64,000 bases of DNA from Hymenobacter sp. DG25B (GCF_000801315.1 NZ_CP010054.1:3658001-3722000), one strand, 5' to 3'; positions 33,524-42,358 are shown, counted from the first letter of the stretch. The notes: generated by a model not told the origin, from the sequence alone. Numbers and translations are program-made.

Positions 33524-34411
33524 TTATTTCTTCCCCAGCAGGAATTCCAGCGGCACTGCCAGGCGCTGCTGCCAGGAGGCTTCGTTGTGCGCAGCGCCTT
33601 CAAAGCGGCGGGTTTGCCAGTGGCGGGCATCGTAGCCATGGGCGCGCAGCACGGAATCAATGCGCTGCTGGTGGGGCTCGTACCAGCTATCCAGCGTGGC
33701 GGTACCATAATCGAAGTACAGACGGGGCTTGTGCCGACGCGGCAGCTTCTGCGCCAGATACTGCACCATTGCCTCGGTAAAGTCCGGCGTATTCGATTTC
33801 AAACTCAGCGGCCAGTGCGTGGAAACGCAGCCTGCTCCACCAAATACCCGTGGGTATTCCAGCGCGGCATACAGGGAAATGAGCCCGCCCATGCTGCTGC
33901 CCATCACGAAGGTGTGCTTCCGGTCGGGCCGGGTTTGATAATGCTGGTCGATATAGGGCTTTAACTCTTCTACCACGAAGCGCAGATAAGCATCGGCCAA
34001 CGACTCTGACTGCCGTTCCTGCTTTATGGCCGCCTGCCGCTCGGCCGACATAAGATTGAACGCCTTTTCGGGCGTGTACTCGGCAAAGCGTTTGGGCGAG
34101 TTCCAGATGCCTACTACGATGCATGCCGGAACTTTTTTATCCCGCTGCAGCTGCGTGAGCACACTATCCACCTCCCAGGCCACGCCGCCGTAAGACGTTT
34201 TGGGGCTGAACAGATTCTGGCCATCATGCATGTACAGCACCGGGTATTTTTTGCCGGGCGCGTAGCCCTCGGGTAGCCAGACATCCACATTACGCGGCTG
34301 CACAAACTTGGAGGGGAAATCCGGTAGGTGCTCCACGCGGCCCGTAGCCTGCGCCATGGCTACTGCCGAAAGTAGCATTAGCCACCCAGAAAGAATCAAG
34401 CGAAAAATCAT
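33524..34411 (-). CDS. Secreted esterase, alpha/beta hydrolase of the putative-esterase family
   Basis: The ATG at 34411 gives a signal peptide (MIFRLILSGWLMLLSAVAMAQ), cut before Gln21. The 295-residue protein has the strands of the esterase D / enterochelin esterase-like family: VDVWLPEGYAPGKKYPVLYMHDGQNLFS, VVGIWN, the nucleophile elbow FVMGSSMGGLISLYAAL, and a late His in RFEGAAHNEASWQQR. Asp in LYFDYGT is a candidate third residue. The protein is probably periplasmic and cleaves an ester such as a sugar or siderophore ester; the real substrate is unknown. It ends at a complex palindrome and starts after a terminator. Confidence 0.9.
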   Translation of the reverse strand: MIFRLILSGWLMLLSAVAMAQATGRVEHLPDFPSKFVQPRNVDVWLPEGYAPGKKYPVLYMHDGQNLFSPKTSYGGVAWEVDSVLTQLQRDKKVPACIVVGIWNSPKRFAEYTPEKAFNLMSAERQAAIKQERQSESLADAYLRFVVEELKPYIDQHYQTRPDRKHTFVMGSSMGGLISLYAALEYPRVFGGAGCVSTHWPLSLKSNTPDFTEAMVQYLAQKLPRRHKPRLYFDYGTATLDSWYEPHQQRIDSVLRAHGYDARHWQTRRFEGAAHNEASWQQRLAVPLEFLLGKK

Positions 34412-34436
34412 AGCTCTTAGAAAACAGATGGGCAAG

Positions 34437-34471
34437 AAAAAACCCGCTTCCGGCCAGGGAAGCGGGTTTTT
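34437..34471. terminator. Intrinsic terminator
   Basis: An 11-base stem (34441-34451 with 34458-34468) flanked by A and T runs, placed after the phosphosulfolactate synthase homologue on the minus strand and before the esterase start. Confidence 0.8.
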
Positions 34472-34482
34472 GAAAGTCTGAT

Positions 34483-35316
34483 TTAGCCTCTTGGCATGGA
34501 GGTTCCGGGCTTGCCGGGGGCCTTTGCTTCGGGCTTGAACATTTCGGCCACATTATCCATATCCAGGAAGTGCGTGAAAGTATCGCCGCGCAAACCCAGC
34601 CGAATGGTTTCCAGCGAGATAATTTCATTGGGGGCAATATTGCCCAGGTTCACGTTGGCGCCCAGCATCTTGATAAACCATACCTGCTGCGCTTTCTGGG
34701 GAGCTTCCCAGATGATTTTCTCGAAGGGAATCTGGGTCAGAATTTCTTCTACCAGACCGGAGCGCACCTCGCCGGTGCTGCGGAACAGACCCACGTTGCC
34801 GGCCTCGCGGGCTTCGCCAATTACCTTTTCGGCACCGGCTTCCAGCTCCGTGCGCATCTGCTGAATCCACTTGTAGGGCGGAATGATCTTCTCAGCATCC
34901 TTGGAGCCTACTTCCGACAGCACGCGCACATCCTTCGACAGCGTCTGAATGAACTCCAGCTTCCGCTCGTGGTCCAGATCAATGGAACCGTCGGATACCT
35001 CGGCGTATTCCATGCCCATGGTATCCAGCAGGCGGCGGTAGTCATCAAACTGATTGCGAATGATGAAGGCCTCGAACAGGGTACCACCGAAATACACCGG
35101 AATACCGGCTTCTTTGTACACTTCCAGCTTGCGCTTGAGGTTAGGCGTGACGTACGAGGTAGCCCAGCCCAGCTTTACAATATCGGTGTAGGAGGCGCCT
35201 ACTTCCAGAAAGTCCTCTACTTCGCGCACGCTCAGGCCTTTGTCCATTACCATGGTAAAGCCTTGTTCGCGGGGTTTGGCGGTGCGCTCAGGAATTTGGT
35301 TCAGGTCGTAGTTCAT
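34483..35316 (-). CDS. Phosphosulfolactate synthase (ComA) homologue
   Basis: The ATG at 35316 (MNYDLNQIPERT) starts a 277-residue protein with ComA features: FTMVMDKGLSVREVEDFLE, the catalytic Lys region IVKLGWATSYV, IPVYFGGTLFEAF, VSDGSIDLDHERKLEFI, KIIPPYKWIQQM, and IIWEAPQKAQQVWFIKMLG. ComA adds sulfite to phosphoenolpyruvate, giving phosphosulfolactate, the first step of methanogen coenzyme M synthesis. Bacteroidota do not make coenzyme M, so the product here must have another use, perhaps sulfolactate or cysteate for sulfonolipids (inference). An exact -7 element lies about 95 bases before the start. It is a single gene; its neighbours on the minus strand are the TPR protein and the esterase, each separated by a terminator. 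Confidence 0.9.
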   Translation of the reverse strand: MNYDLNQIPERTAKPREQGFTMVMDKGLSVREVEDFLEVGASYTDIVKLGWATSYVTPNLKRKLEVYKEAGIPVYFGGTLFEAFIIRNQFDDYRRLLDTMGMEYAEVSDGSIDLDHERKLEFIQTLSKDVRVLSEVGSKDAEKIIPPYKWIQQMRTELEAGAEKVIGEAREAGNVGLFRSTGEVRSGLVEEILTQIPFEKIIWEAPQKAQQVWFIKMLGANVNLGNIAPNEIISLETIRLGLRGDTFTHFLDMDNVAEMFKPEAKAPGKPGTSMPRG

Positions 35317-35408
35317 CAGAAGGAAATAAGCACTTAGGTGTGAAAGGTGTGAAAAGCGGGCCGCTGGCAATACAGGGGCCGCCACCCGGAAAAAGTAAAT
35401 CCGATCCG

Positions 35409-35416
35409 CAAAAGTA
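35409..35416 (-). promoter_or_regulatory. -7 promoter element of the ComA-like gene
   Basis: On the minus strand this reads TACTTTTG, an exact TAnnTTTG match, 93 bases in front of the ATG at 35316. Confidence 0.5.
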
Positions 35417-35444
35417 CTGTTCAGTTTTAATATTGGCCGCAAAG

Positions 35445-35492
35445 AAAGAAGCCCGGGAAGCTGGCCTATAGCCAAACCTCCCGGGCTCTTTG
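35445..35492. terminator. Intrinsic terminator after the TPR gene
   Basis: A 9-base perfect GC-rich core (35450-35458 with 35479-35487) is flanked by AAAGAAAG and CTCTTTG. On the minus strand it follows the TPR gene stop by 24 bases. Confidence 0.75.
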
Positions 35493-35515
35493 TATTAAAT
35501 GGCTGTTGAAGCCGC

Positions 35516-36919
35516 TTACTTGCGGTACTGATCAATCAGCCGGGCCAGGGCGCGCTGCGACTCCAGCTCGGGGAAATAGTCAAACAGCAGGCGGTGCTTG
35601 TCGAAATCTAGTACCAAAGCATTTTCCAAGCACTCATAAGCCTCACGGTAGCGGCCGGCGGCCAGCAGGTAGGCGCACAAGCGGTAATGCAGCTCGGCCT
35701 CGGCGGGCTGAATTTCCACGGCGTTGCGCATCAAGTCAATAGCGCCGTCATAGTTACCCTGCTCGTAGAGAATAATGCTCCAGTTCAGCCAGGCGTCTTT
35801 ATTGTCCGGCGCTACCTGGGTAGCTTTGTCGTAGCACTCAATGGCGCTGACGATGTTGCCTACCTGGTACTCGGCCGTGGCCAGCGCCATCCAGTACTCC
35901 ACGCTTTCCTCGTACAGGTTTACCGCCCGCCGGAAAAAGTGAATAGCCTCGAAGTTGCGGTCCTGCGCGCTCAGTACAATACCGATACCAAACCAAGCCT
36001 CGTCCATGGTTTCATCCAGGTCGATGGACTTCTGGTAGTAGCGGCGCGCCTGGTCCCACTCAGCCAGCTTCTCGTGGCACTCGCCAATGTTACAGAGCGC
36101 CTCGGCTGTTGGCTTGTCCTTCTCGTAGCTCAGCTGAAACTCCAGAATGGCCTTGCGGTAAAGCTCCTGGTTTACGTACGTGCTGGCCAGGTAGCCGTGC
36201 GCATCGTAAAACTTGCCATCAATGAGAATAGCGTACTCAAAAGCGGCCACGGCATCATCGTAGCGGCCCAGGCGGAAGTAGGCCTGCCCCAGGTTGTACC
36301 AGGCTAAAGCCGAATATGGGTCGTCATCGGTGAAGCGGCGGAAAAACTCCAGGTTCGTTTCTAGGCGCTCTGATACTTCCAGGCAATACAGCAGTTCCTG
36401 CACGGCCACCTCATTATCCAGGTTCAGGCGCAGGCTTTGCTTGTAGTATTTGGCCGCGCTCTTAAACTTCTGCCAGCTTTGGTAAGCCAGGCCCAGGTTG
36501 AAGTGGATATCGTCGCGGTCGGGCGCGCGCTCCAGCGCACTCAGGAAGTAAGCTACGGCCTCCGAGAAATCTCCTTTCTGCGTAGCAATGATACCGCGCG
36601 TCACAGCCACGTCCGGATTGTCCGGATCGAGCAGGGCGACGTCTTCAATCTGCGCGGCAGCCTCCACGTACTCGCCTTTCATGGCCAGCACCTGTGACCG
36701 GTCGATGAGCAGTTCCGTGCTGAAAGGATATTGGGCAATAGCGGCCTCACAGGCCCGCAGGGCTTTATCGTACTGGGTATGGGTGGTATAATGGTCGATG
36801 ATGTTCTCAAAATCGCCCAGATCAAAAAACACCGGCTCGTTGTTGGTCAGCATGCGCTCAAAGCGGCGCACGGTATCCAGCACTTCGTCCCGGTCCTCAA
36901 AATTTTCGTTCATTCTCAT
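35516..36919 (-). CDS. Tetratricopeptide-repeat (TPR) protein
   Basis: The ATG at 36919 (MRMNENFEDRDE) or the one two codons later at 36913 is the likely start; the longer frame has a GC-rich, feature-less leader. The 467-residue protein is nearly all TPR helices: repeats such as ALRACEAAIAQYPFSTELLIDRSQ, SALAWYNLGQAYFRLGRYDDAVAAFEYAI, ALCNIGECHEKLAEWDQARRYYQKSI and AWFGIGIVLSAQDRNFEAIHFFRRAV run from about 30 to 460, with roughly a dozen repeats. No signal peptide or membrane segment is seen, so it is a cytoplasmic scaffold for protein contacts. The partner is unknown. It is a single gene. Confidence 0.92.
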   Translation of the reverse strand: MRMNENFEDRDEVLDTVRRFERMLTNNEPVFFDLGDFENIIDHYTTHTQYDKALRACEAAIAQYPFSTELLIDRSQVLAMKGEYVEAAAQIEDVALLDPDNPDVAVTRGIIATQKGDFSEAVAYFLSALERAPDRDDIHFNLGLAYQSWQKFKSAAKYYKQSLRLNLDNEVAVQELLYCLEVSERLETNLEFFRRFTDDDPYSALAWYNLGQAYFRLGRYDDAVAAFEYAILIDGKFYDAHGYLASTYVNQELYRKAILEFQLSYEKDKPTAEALCNIGECHEKLAEWDQARRYYQKSIDLDETMDEAWFGIGIVLSAQDRNFEAIHFFRRAVNLYEESVEYWMALATAEYQVGNIVSAIECYDKATQVAPDNKDAWLNWSIILYEQGNYDGAIDLMRNAVEIQPAEAELHYRLCAYLLAAGRYREAYECLENALVLDFDKHRLLFDYFPELESQRALARLIDQYRK

Positions 36920-37004
36920 GCTACTACTATCAGCAGGGCGCCGCCAAAACGGCAGCATTTGCGGTCAGATTCTCTTCTTTTACTGGGAAAAGAGAATGGG
37001 TATA

Positions 37005-38024
37005 CTAAGATACAACAACCGCACCGGAGGCGTGCACGTTCCGTTGTAATTCCGTGCAGCACCAGGCAATCGTCTCGGCTACCGGCCGGAAAATAAGACC
37101 GGTTGCCTGCTGCACTTTGGTGGCCTCATACACCAAGGAACGGCGGCCCGCCCGGGCAGTATCTTTAGTGATGAGCGGCCGGGCGCCGGTGAGTACGGAA
37201 CGCACATGCTCTACCCGCCAGATGGCTTCGGCGGCCCAGTCCGGCACAGCCGTAGTAGGTGGCTTTTTGCCGAAGCATTTAGCGGCCTGCGTCAGGAAGT
37301 CATGCAGGGGCAGGGCGGCCGCACTCAGCACAAACCGTTCCCCGCTTACCGTCAGGTCCAGCGTAAGACGCAGCATAGCGGCTACCACGTCGCGCACATC
37401 CACCACGTTAATGTTGCCGGGCGTGTAAAAAAGATGTTCATTGTAAGCATACTGAAACAGCCGGGTACTGCTGCGGTTCCAGTCGGCGGGGCCTAAGATT
37501 ACGGATGGATTCACAATCACCGCCGACAATCCTTCGGAAATACCGCGCCATACTTCCAGCTCGCCCAGGTATTTAGACGCCGCGTACGCTGAGTGGCTGG
37601 CTCCTAAATCCCACTTGGCCTCTTCCGTAACCACCTGCAGGCTTCCAAGTACCGCCGGTGAGGCAGCCGCTGCCTCCCCTAATGCAGCGACTGAGGATAC
37701 ATGGCACAAGCGAATTTCGGGCTGCATCAGACAAGCATCCACCAGTACCGCTGTGCCTTCTACATTCACTTGCAGCAAGGCGTCTTCATCCTGCGGTGCA
37801 TAAGAGACTAAGCCTGCACAGTGAAATACGTGGGTTATTCCCTCCAATGCCTGCTGCATAGCCAGCGAATCGCGCAGGTCGCCTTCCACCCATTCTACCT
37901 GCTCAGCCATCGGGATGGCCGGAATCTGACTACGGTAGAGGGCGCGCACTGACAGACCACGCGCCACCAACGCCGGAATCAGGAAACTGCCAATAAGCCC
38001 GCTGCCACCTGTAACGAAGACCAT
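37005..38024 (-). CDS. NAD-dependent epimerase/dehydratase family protein
   Basis: The ATG at 38024 (MVFVTGGSGLIGSFLI) begins a 339-residue short-chain dehydrogenase of the extended type: glycine motif GGSGLIGS at residues 6-13, VEWVEGDLRD, VFHCAGLVSY, the catalytic triad pattern SSVAALG with YAASKYLGE (Tyr-x-x-x-Lys), and VNPSVILGPADWN. It probably oxidises, reduces or epimerises a nucleotide sugar or a hydroxy-ketone. It begins one base before the stop of the YwqE-like phosphatase gene on the same strand, so it belongs to the export operon and may make or modify a sugar precursor. The precise substrate is unknown. Confidence 0.88.
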   Translation of the reverse strand: MVFVTGGSGLIGSFLIPALVARGLSVRALYRSQIPAIPMAEQVEWVEGDLRDSLAMQQALEGITHVFHCAGLVSYAPQDEDALLQVNVEGTAVLVDACLMQPEIRLCHVSSVAALGEAAAASPAVLGSLQVVTEEAKWDLGASHSAYAASKYLGELEVWRGISEGLSAVIVNPSVILGPADWNRSSTRLFQYAYNEHLFYTPGNINVVDVRDVVAAMLRLTLDLTVSGERFVLSAAALPLHDFLTQAAKCFGKKPPTTAVPDWAAEAIWRVEHVRSVLTGARPLITKDTARAGRRSLVYEATKVQQATGLIFRPVAETIAWCCTELQRNVHASGAVVVS

Positions 38025-38025
38025 T

Positions 38026-38790
38026 TTACAGGTATTTATTGAGCAAAGGCAGCGCCAGTGCTTTCTGCAGATACTCTGCCATAAGGACTTTGGTGCGGAG
38101 GGTTTCGGTGTGTTTCCGATGATGCGCATCCGTGCCCAGCATATCTACCATACCCGCGTCAATAAGCTTCTCCGCCACGTGCTTGGCTCCAGACGAATAA
38201 TATCCTGACAAGGAGTTCAGATTCACCTGCAGCAGAACTCCGGATTCCCGAATCTTTTCCAGCTCCTGAAAGCGCCCGTAGAGGTAAGTATACCGCTCTG
38301 GATGGGCCATTACGGGCTGGTAACCGGCTGCCTTGAGGTTGAAGATGGTTTCCTGCAGGTTGAACGGCTCGTTGATGTAAGAAGTCTCAAAAAGCAGATA
38401 CTTCTGGTTGCCGCCAAAACTTAGCAGTGGTTCAGTAGCTTCCAGCTTTTGGGCAAACCACTCATCCAGATAATACTCAGCAGCACATTCCAGCTCCAGA
38501 CCGGTAATACCGGCCTCCTGAGCAGCCTGCTGTAAGTTGTTAAGCGCAGTGCGGACGCCTTCCGGGGTGTTTTTGTAGAAGTCGCCCATAATGTGGGGCG
38601 TCATCACCAGCTTTCGGTAACCCAGGGTCTGCATCTCGCGCAGAAGCTCTACGGCATGCTCCAGGGTTTCGGCCCCATCGTCCAGCCCCGGTAGCAGATG
38701 GGAATGCATATCTACTTCCAACGCTCCTAAAGAGACCGCCTCCACCGCTGCGGCCCGGCTGCCAAACAATTTACTTAGGAACGATGCCAT
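38026..38790 (-). CDS. CpsB/YwqE-type tyrosine-protein phosphatase (PHP domain)
   Basis: A 254-residue PHP-fold metal-dependent phosphatase. The metal-binding motifs are VDMHSHLLPGLDDG (about 27-40), TPHIMG, HPERY in the second half and GTDAHHRK near the end, each bearing the His/Asp ligands of the polymerase-and-histidinol-phosphatase family. The family dephosphorylates the tyrosine cluster of its neighbouring capsular kinase. It sits between the kinase gene (gap of 9 bases) and the epimerase gene on the same strand, matching the Wzc/YwqE pairing seen in Gram-positive and Bacteroidota capsule operons. Cytoplasmic. Confidence 0.94.
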   Translation of the reverse strand: MASFLSKLFGSRAAAVEAVSLGALEVDMHSHLLPGLDDGAETLEHAVELLREMQTLGYRKLVMTPHIMGDFYKNTPEGVRTALNNLQQAAQEAGITGLELECAAEYYLDEWFAQKLEATEPLLSFGGNQKYLLFETSYINEPFNLQETIFNLKAAGYQPVMAHPERYTYLYGRFQELEKIRESGVLLQVNLNSLSGYYSSGAKHVAEKLIDAGMVDMLGTDAHHRKHTETLRTKVLMAEYLQKALALPLLNKYL

Positions 38791-38799
38791 ACTCGAAAG

Positions 38800-41277
38800 T
38801 TACGCAAAGCGCTGCCGCAAGCGCCGCCATACGCTGAGTTTTGGCTGCACTTCTTCATAGTAGCCCTGCCCGTAGCCTTGGCCATAGCCGTAGCCGTAGC
38901 CATAGCCATACATTCCAGAAGCCTGAGCATCATTCAGAATGGTGGCCAGCCGGGTAAAGCCATTCGTCCGAATCAGCTTATTGATATTTTTCAGGAATGC
39001 TTTCTTCGAGTAATTAGCCCGCACAATGTAAATCGGCAGGTCGGCTTTGCGCATAATGAGGATACCATCCGTCACTAATCCTACCGGCGGGGTATCAATC
39101 ATAATGACATCATATTGCTGATGTAGGTTGGCGAGCAACTCGTCAAACTTGGGACTCAGAATAAGCTCAGAAGGGTTAGGCGGCGTGGGTCCCGCCGAAA
39201 TGAAATCGAGCGTTGGGATAGAAGTGTGCTGTATACATTCTTCCCAGCTATGCCGCTCAATCAGAATGGTGCTGATGCCTTTGATATTCTCAGCCCCAAA
39301 AGCCAGATTGACTTTTGGCTTGCGCATATCCAGATCCAGGATAACTACCCGCTGCTCCGATAGTGCAATAATGCCCCCCAGGTTTACTGCCACAAACGTT
39401 TTTCCTTCTCCGCTGACCGTAGAGGTAATGGAAATCAGGCGTTTCTTCTTTGAAGACGCCATAAACTCCAGGTTAGTCCGGATAGAGCGAATGGACTCTG
39501 AAATGGCTGACTTAGGGTTTTTATCGACAATCAGCTTGGACACTGCCAGCTTCTCTTTATCGTAGGTTGGAATGATACCCAGAACCGGGGCAATACAATT
39601 GTTTTCCAGCTCCCGGCTGCTGGTAATAGTATTGTGCATAAAATAGCGCACCGCTACTAAGCCCAGCCCTAGTACAATACCACCAGCTAGGCCAATAGCA
39701 TACACTATCATCCGCACGGGAGATATAGGCTCCAAAGGCGCAGATGCCGGGGAAAGAATCTGGAAATCAGGCGTGGTTCCAGCTTTGGCAATGCTGAACT
39801 CCACCTTCTTATCCATCAACATCAGATAAGTTTTCTCGAATAGCTCGAAAGGACGACGTAGGCGCGCCAACTCTGTTTCGCGTTGAGGTAATACCTGCAA
39901 CGCGGCATTAAACTGACCGCGCTGTTGATTAATGACGGCCATCTGGTCGCGGACTACCCGCAGGCTTTGCTGGAGCGCATCCTGCACGTTCCGTTGCGCG
40001 TATTCTACAGCTGCCTTTCGTTGCTGCACGGCTTCTGTGGCCTCGGTATTAGACCTCAGGACGCGGCGCAAATCCTGTTGCGCCATATTCAACTCGTTTA
40101 TCTGCTGCGTCAGCACTGGATCCTGCAGCGTTACCAAGCCCGGGATACTTTGCTCAACGGTGGTATTTTCATCCCGGGTAAGCTGCTCACGCTGTACTAA
40201 ACGGGACACGCCATTTAGTAAGTCCAGTCGCTGTTGCAGGGCCAGGCGCTCCTTTTCCTGCTCGTCCAACTTGCCCGTCAGCGTACCGACATCGGATTTT
40301 ACGTCATAGGTTTTATTTGCCTTCACAAAGCGCTGCAGCGCTAACTCGGCCTTCTGCAAACTATCCCGGGTTACTTCCAGCTGCTCGTCCAGATACTGAA
40401 GCGTCTGCTGCTGCCCCAGAGAGTTTTTGGCTAGTTTCTCTACCAGATAAACTGTATCAATCCGGTTGACGATATCCTGGGCTTTGCGCGGGTTGTGATC
40501 AGCAAACGAAATACCAATGGTACTGGCATCAGGATTGATGATTTCAACCGTCAGGTTTTGATCAATGTACTGATTAATTGCTCCGTTATTATTGATAACA
40601 AAATGGTATTTACCACCTATAATATCTGTCCCTCCCTGAGGATTAACAGTAAGCGTTAATGAAATACCCGGCTTTGCGATACTGGTGCCTACCGTATATT
40701 CTCCGGCAAATTCCTCTCCCCTCAGCGCGTAAGAAAGAGTAAATCTATTCTTGTCAACAAATTGCACATTAAACCGAATTCCATAAAGACTCGGATCAGC
40801 AATAACATATTCCACATGGAAGGGTGAGGTCTTATAAAGCTCACTTTCCAGGACCGTTCCCTGTGCGTAGTAGTTCACGTCCAACTCCAGTGAATCGCGC
40901 AGTTGGCGGTAAATGAGGTTGGACTTAATCAGTTCCACCTCGCCCGACAGTTTGTTAAGGGTAAGACCGGACTCGCCACCCGCTATATTGGCACCCAGAC
41001 CCAATGAGCCTGCCTCTTGTTTTTCATCTATTTTCAGAATAGAGGAAGAACGATAGACGGGCTTAGTGTACCGCAGATAAGTCCAGGAAGCCAGCAGACC
41101 CAACAGGACGAACAAGAGCATCCAGGGTAGGCTCTTGCGAACCACCATGACCAGCGTAGCCAGATCCAGCCCGCCGCCTTCTGCTTCCGCATCAGGTTCA
41201 ATAGCAGTTGCAGCAGGTTGATTCCCTAAACTATTGCGAATCAGGTCTTCCAGTTCAGCGTTTTCGTTACTTGCCAT
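38800..41277 (-). CDS. Wzc-like polysaccharide co-polymerase / tyrosine kinase
   Basis: This 825-residue protein has an N-terminal Wzz region with a first transmembrane helix at about 50-68 (LPWMLLFVLLGLLASWTYL), a large periplasmic coiled domain (70-510), a second helix at about 515-540 (IVYAIGLAGGIVLGLGLVAV), and a C-terminal BY-kinase: Walker A' STVSGEGKTFVAVNL, A' VVILDLDMRKP and Walker B DVIMIDTPP. The extreme C-terminus has a Tyr-rich cluster followed by EEVQPKLSVWRRLRQRF, where autophosphorylation takes place. Wzc controls chain length and export of capsule or exopolysaccharide with Wza. Its partner phosphatase follows. The Tyr cluster is coded by a hexanucleotide repeat. Confidence 0.95.
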   Translation of the reverse strand: MASNENAELEDLIRNSLGNQPAATAIEPDAEAEGGGLDLATLVMVVRKSLPWMLLFVLLGLLASWTYLRYTKPVYRSSSILKIDEKQEAGSLGLGANIAGGESGLTLNKLSGEVELIKSNLIYRQLRDSLELDVNYYAQGTVLESELYKTSPFHVEYVIADPSLYGIRFNVQFVDKNRFTLSYALRGEEFAGEYTVGTSIAKPGISLTLTVNPQGGTDIIGGKYHFVINNNGAINQYIDQNLTVEIINPDASTIGISFADHNPRKAQDIVNRIDTVYLVEKLAKNSLGQQQTLQYLDEQLEVTRDSLQKAELALQRFVKANKTYDVKSDVGTLTGKLDEQEKERLALQQRLDLLNGVSRLVQREQLTRDENTTVEQSIPGLVTLQDPVLTQQINELNMAQQDLRRVLRSNTEATEAVQQRKAAVEYAQRNVQDALQQSLRVVRDQMAVINQQRGQFNAALQVLPQRETELARLRRPFELFEKTYLMLMDKKVEFSIAKAGTTPDFQILSPASAPLEPISPVRMIVYAIGLAGGIVLGLGLVAVRYFMHNTITSSRELENNCIAPVLGIIPTYDKEKLAVSKLIVDKNPKSAISESIRSIRTNLEFMASSKKKRLISITSTVSGEGKTFVAVNLGGIIALSEQRVVILDLDMRKPKVNLAFGAENIKGISTILIERHSWEECIQHTSIPTLDFISAGPTPPNPSELILSPKFDELLANLHQQYDVIMIDTPPVGLVTDGILIMRKADLPIYIVRANYSKKAFLKNINKLIRTNGFTRLATILNDAQASGMYGYGYGYGYGQGYGQGYYEEVQPKLSVWRRLRQRFA
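38859..38912. repeat. Hexanucleotide repeat (TAGCCA/G units) coding a Tyr-Gly tract
   Basis: Several imperfect 6-base units of the type GCCATA or GCCGTA run through this stretch. Read on the minus strand they encode alternating Gly-Tyr in the Wzc-like kinase tail. A change in unit number keeps the frame and alters the number of tyrosines. Confidence 0.75.
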
Positions 41278-41338
41278 TCCAGCTTTAGCGGTAAAAAGGA
41301 AAGCCCATCTTTTGCAATACTGACGTTAAATCCACTGC

Positions 41339-42274
41339 TCAGTTGTTATTCAGGTTGGCTATTAGAAAGACGGTGGTTATAACAGCCGTGAGCGTTGATA
41401 AAACAGGCGTTATGTCCGCCAATGCTTCTTTGAAAGGCCGGCGTACCGGCTCAATATAAATCACATCATTAGGCTGCACCTGCAAGTCGGCCCGGCGCAT
41501 ACCTTCAATAGTAGAAAGGTCTATTACCTGCACCTGCGGATTGTGTAGGTCACCTCTGATCAGCCGGATGTTGAAAGCTTTCCCTAGCCGGCCATTACTC
41601 CCGCCACCGCCGCTAGCGCCGCCGCCGCCATCAATGCCACCTGCAGCAGCCAATACCTCCAGCAGATTCATATTATCGTTGTACATGGGTACAATCCGCC
41701 CGCCTGGCGTTCCTAACACAAATACACGGCTGTTCGTGACCCGGGTACTTACAAAGGACTCTTTATAATAGGTATTATATTTTAGTTGCAGAATACTATC
41801 CGCCTGTAGCAGCGTAGCCCCGCTCACCTTCACATAGTCTACCATAGGTAATTTCACGCGGCCATCGGCCTGCACCAGAAACTGGGCGGCACCGGCGGGC
41901 TGGCTGCCCAGTTCCCCACCGCGGGAAATACCGCCACTACTGCCAGTCTGGTTACCGCTGCTACCCGATGTGCTGCCTCCTTGTACCGACTGGCTGCCGG
42001 GCGTGCCAAAACGCAGCTCGCCGTTGGGGTCCAGCAACCGCTCACCCCGGTTGGTATACACACTTACCTGAATGTAGTCGTTGGGACGGATAACGTAGTT
42101 TCGGCTCAGCTGCCCTACCAAGTTACGCAAGCGGCTGGTGTCCACCACAGCATTGCTGCCGGTAGTTCGGAACATAATATTTTGCCTGTAAGACTTGGAG
42201 GTAGAGCAGGAGCTGAGTATAGCGCCTTGCACCAACAGAACCCAAACAAGAAAACGTAGAGAAGCTATGCGCAT
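41339..42274 (-). CDS. Wza-like polysaccharide export lipoprotein
   Basis: A 311-residue lipoprotein with a signal peptide and lipobox ILSSC (Cys23). It carries a Poly_export domain (about 57-180: YVIRPNDYIQVSVY, then QADGRVKLPMVDYVKVSG, ADSILQLKYNTYYKESFVSTRV) and an SLBB-like domain (about 180-270: RVFVLGTPGGRIVPMYNDNMNLLEVLAAAGG, then LQVQPNDVIYIEP). A hydrophobic helix closes the protein (TAVITTVFLIANLNNN), as in other Bacteroidota Wza relatives. Two Gly/Ser-rich insertions (about 90-125 and 218-230) interrupt the domains. Wza forms the outer-membrane channel for capsular polysaccharide. It is first in the operon and has a well-formed promoter. Confidence 0.93.
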   Translation of the reverse strand: MRIASLRFLVWVLLVQGAILSSCSTSKSYRQNIMFRTTGSNAVVDTSRLRNLVGQLSRNYVIRPNDYIQVSVYTNRGERLLDPNGELRFGTPGSQSVQGGSTSGSSGNQTGSSGGISRGGELGSQPAGAAQFLVQADGRVKLPMVDYVKVSGATLLQADSILQLKYNTYYKESFVSTRVTNSRVFVLGTPGGRIVPMYNDNMNLLEVLAAAGGIDGGGGASGGGGSNGRLGKAFNIRLIRGDLHNPQVQVIDLSTIEGMRRADLQVQPNDVIYIEPVRRPFKEALADITPVLSTLTAVITTVFLIANLNNN

Positions 42275-42358
42275 GTAGGCTGGATAAGCCGGTGAAGAAA
42301 GAATAGAAACGTATGCCGAAAGCAGCTAATAAAGAGGCAATTTCACCTAAAAAACCTT

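Noticed and set aside
34570..35337. 255-codon open frame on the plus strand
   Set aside because: Antisense to the clearly conserved phosphosulfolactate synthase homologue; no recognisable motifs.
38859..38912. Possible CRISPR-like or satellite array
   Set aside because: The units are only 6 bases, directly adjacent without spacers and inside a coding frame; a simple tract coding Tyr-Gly.
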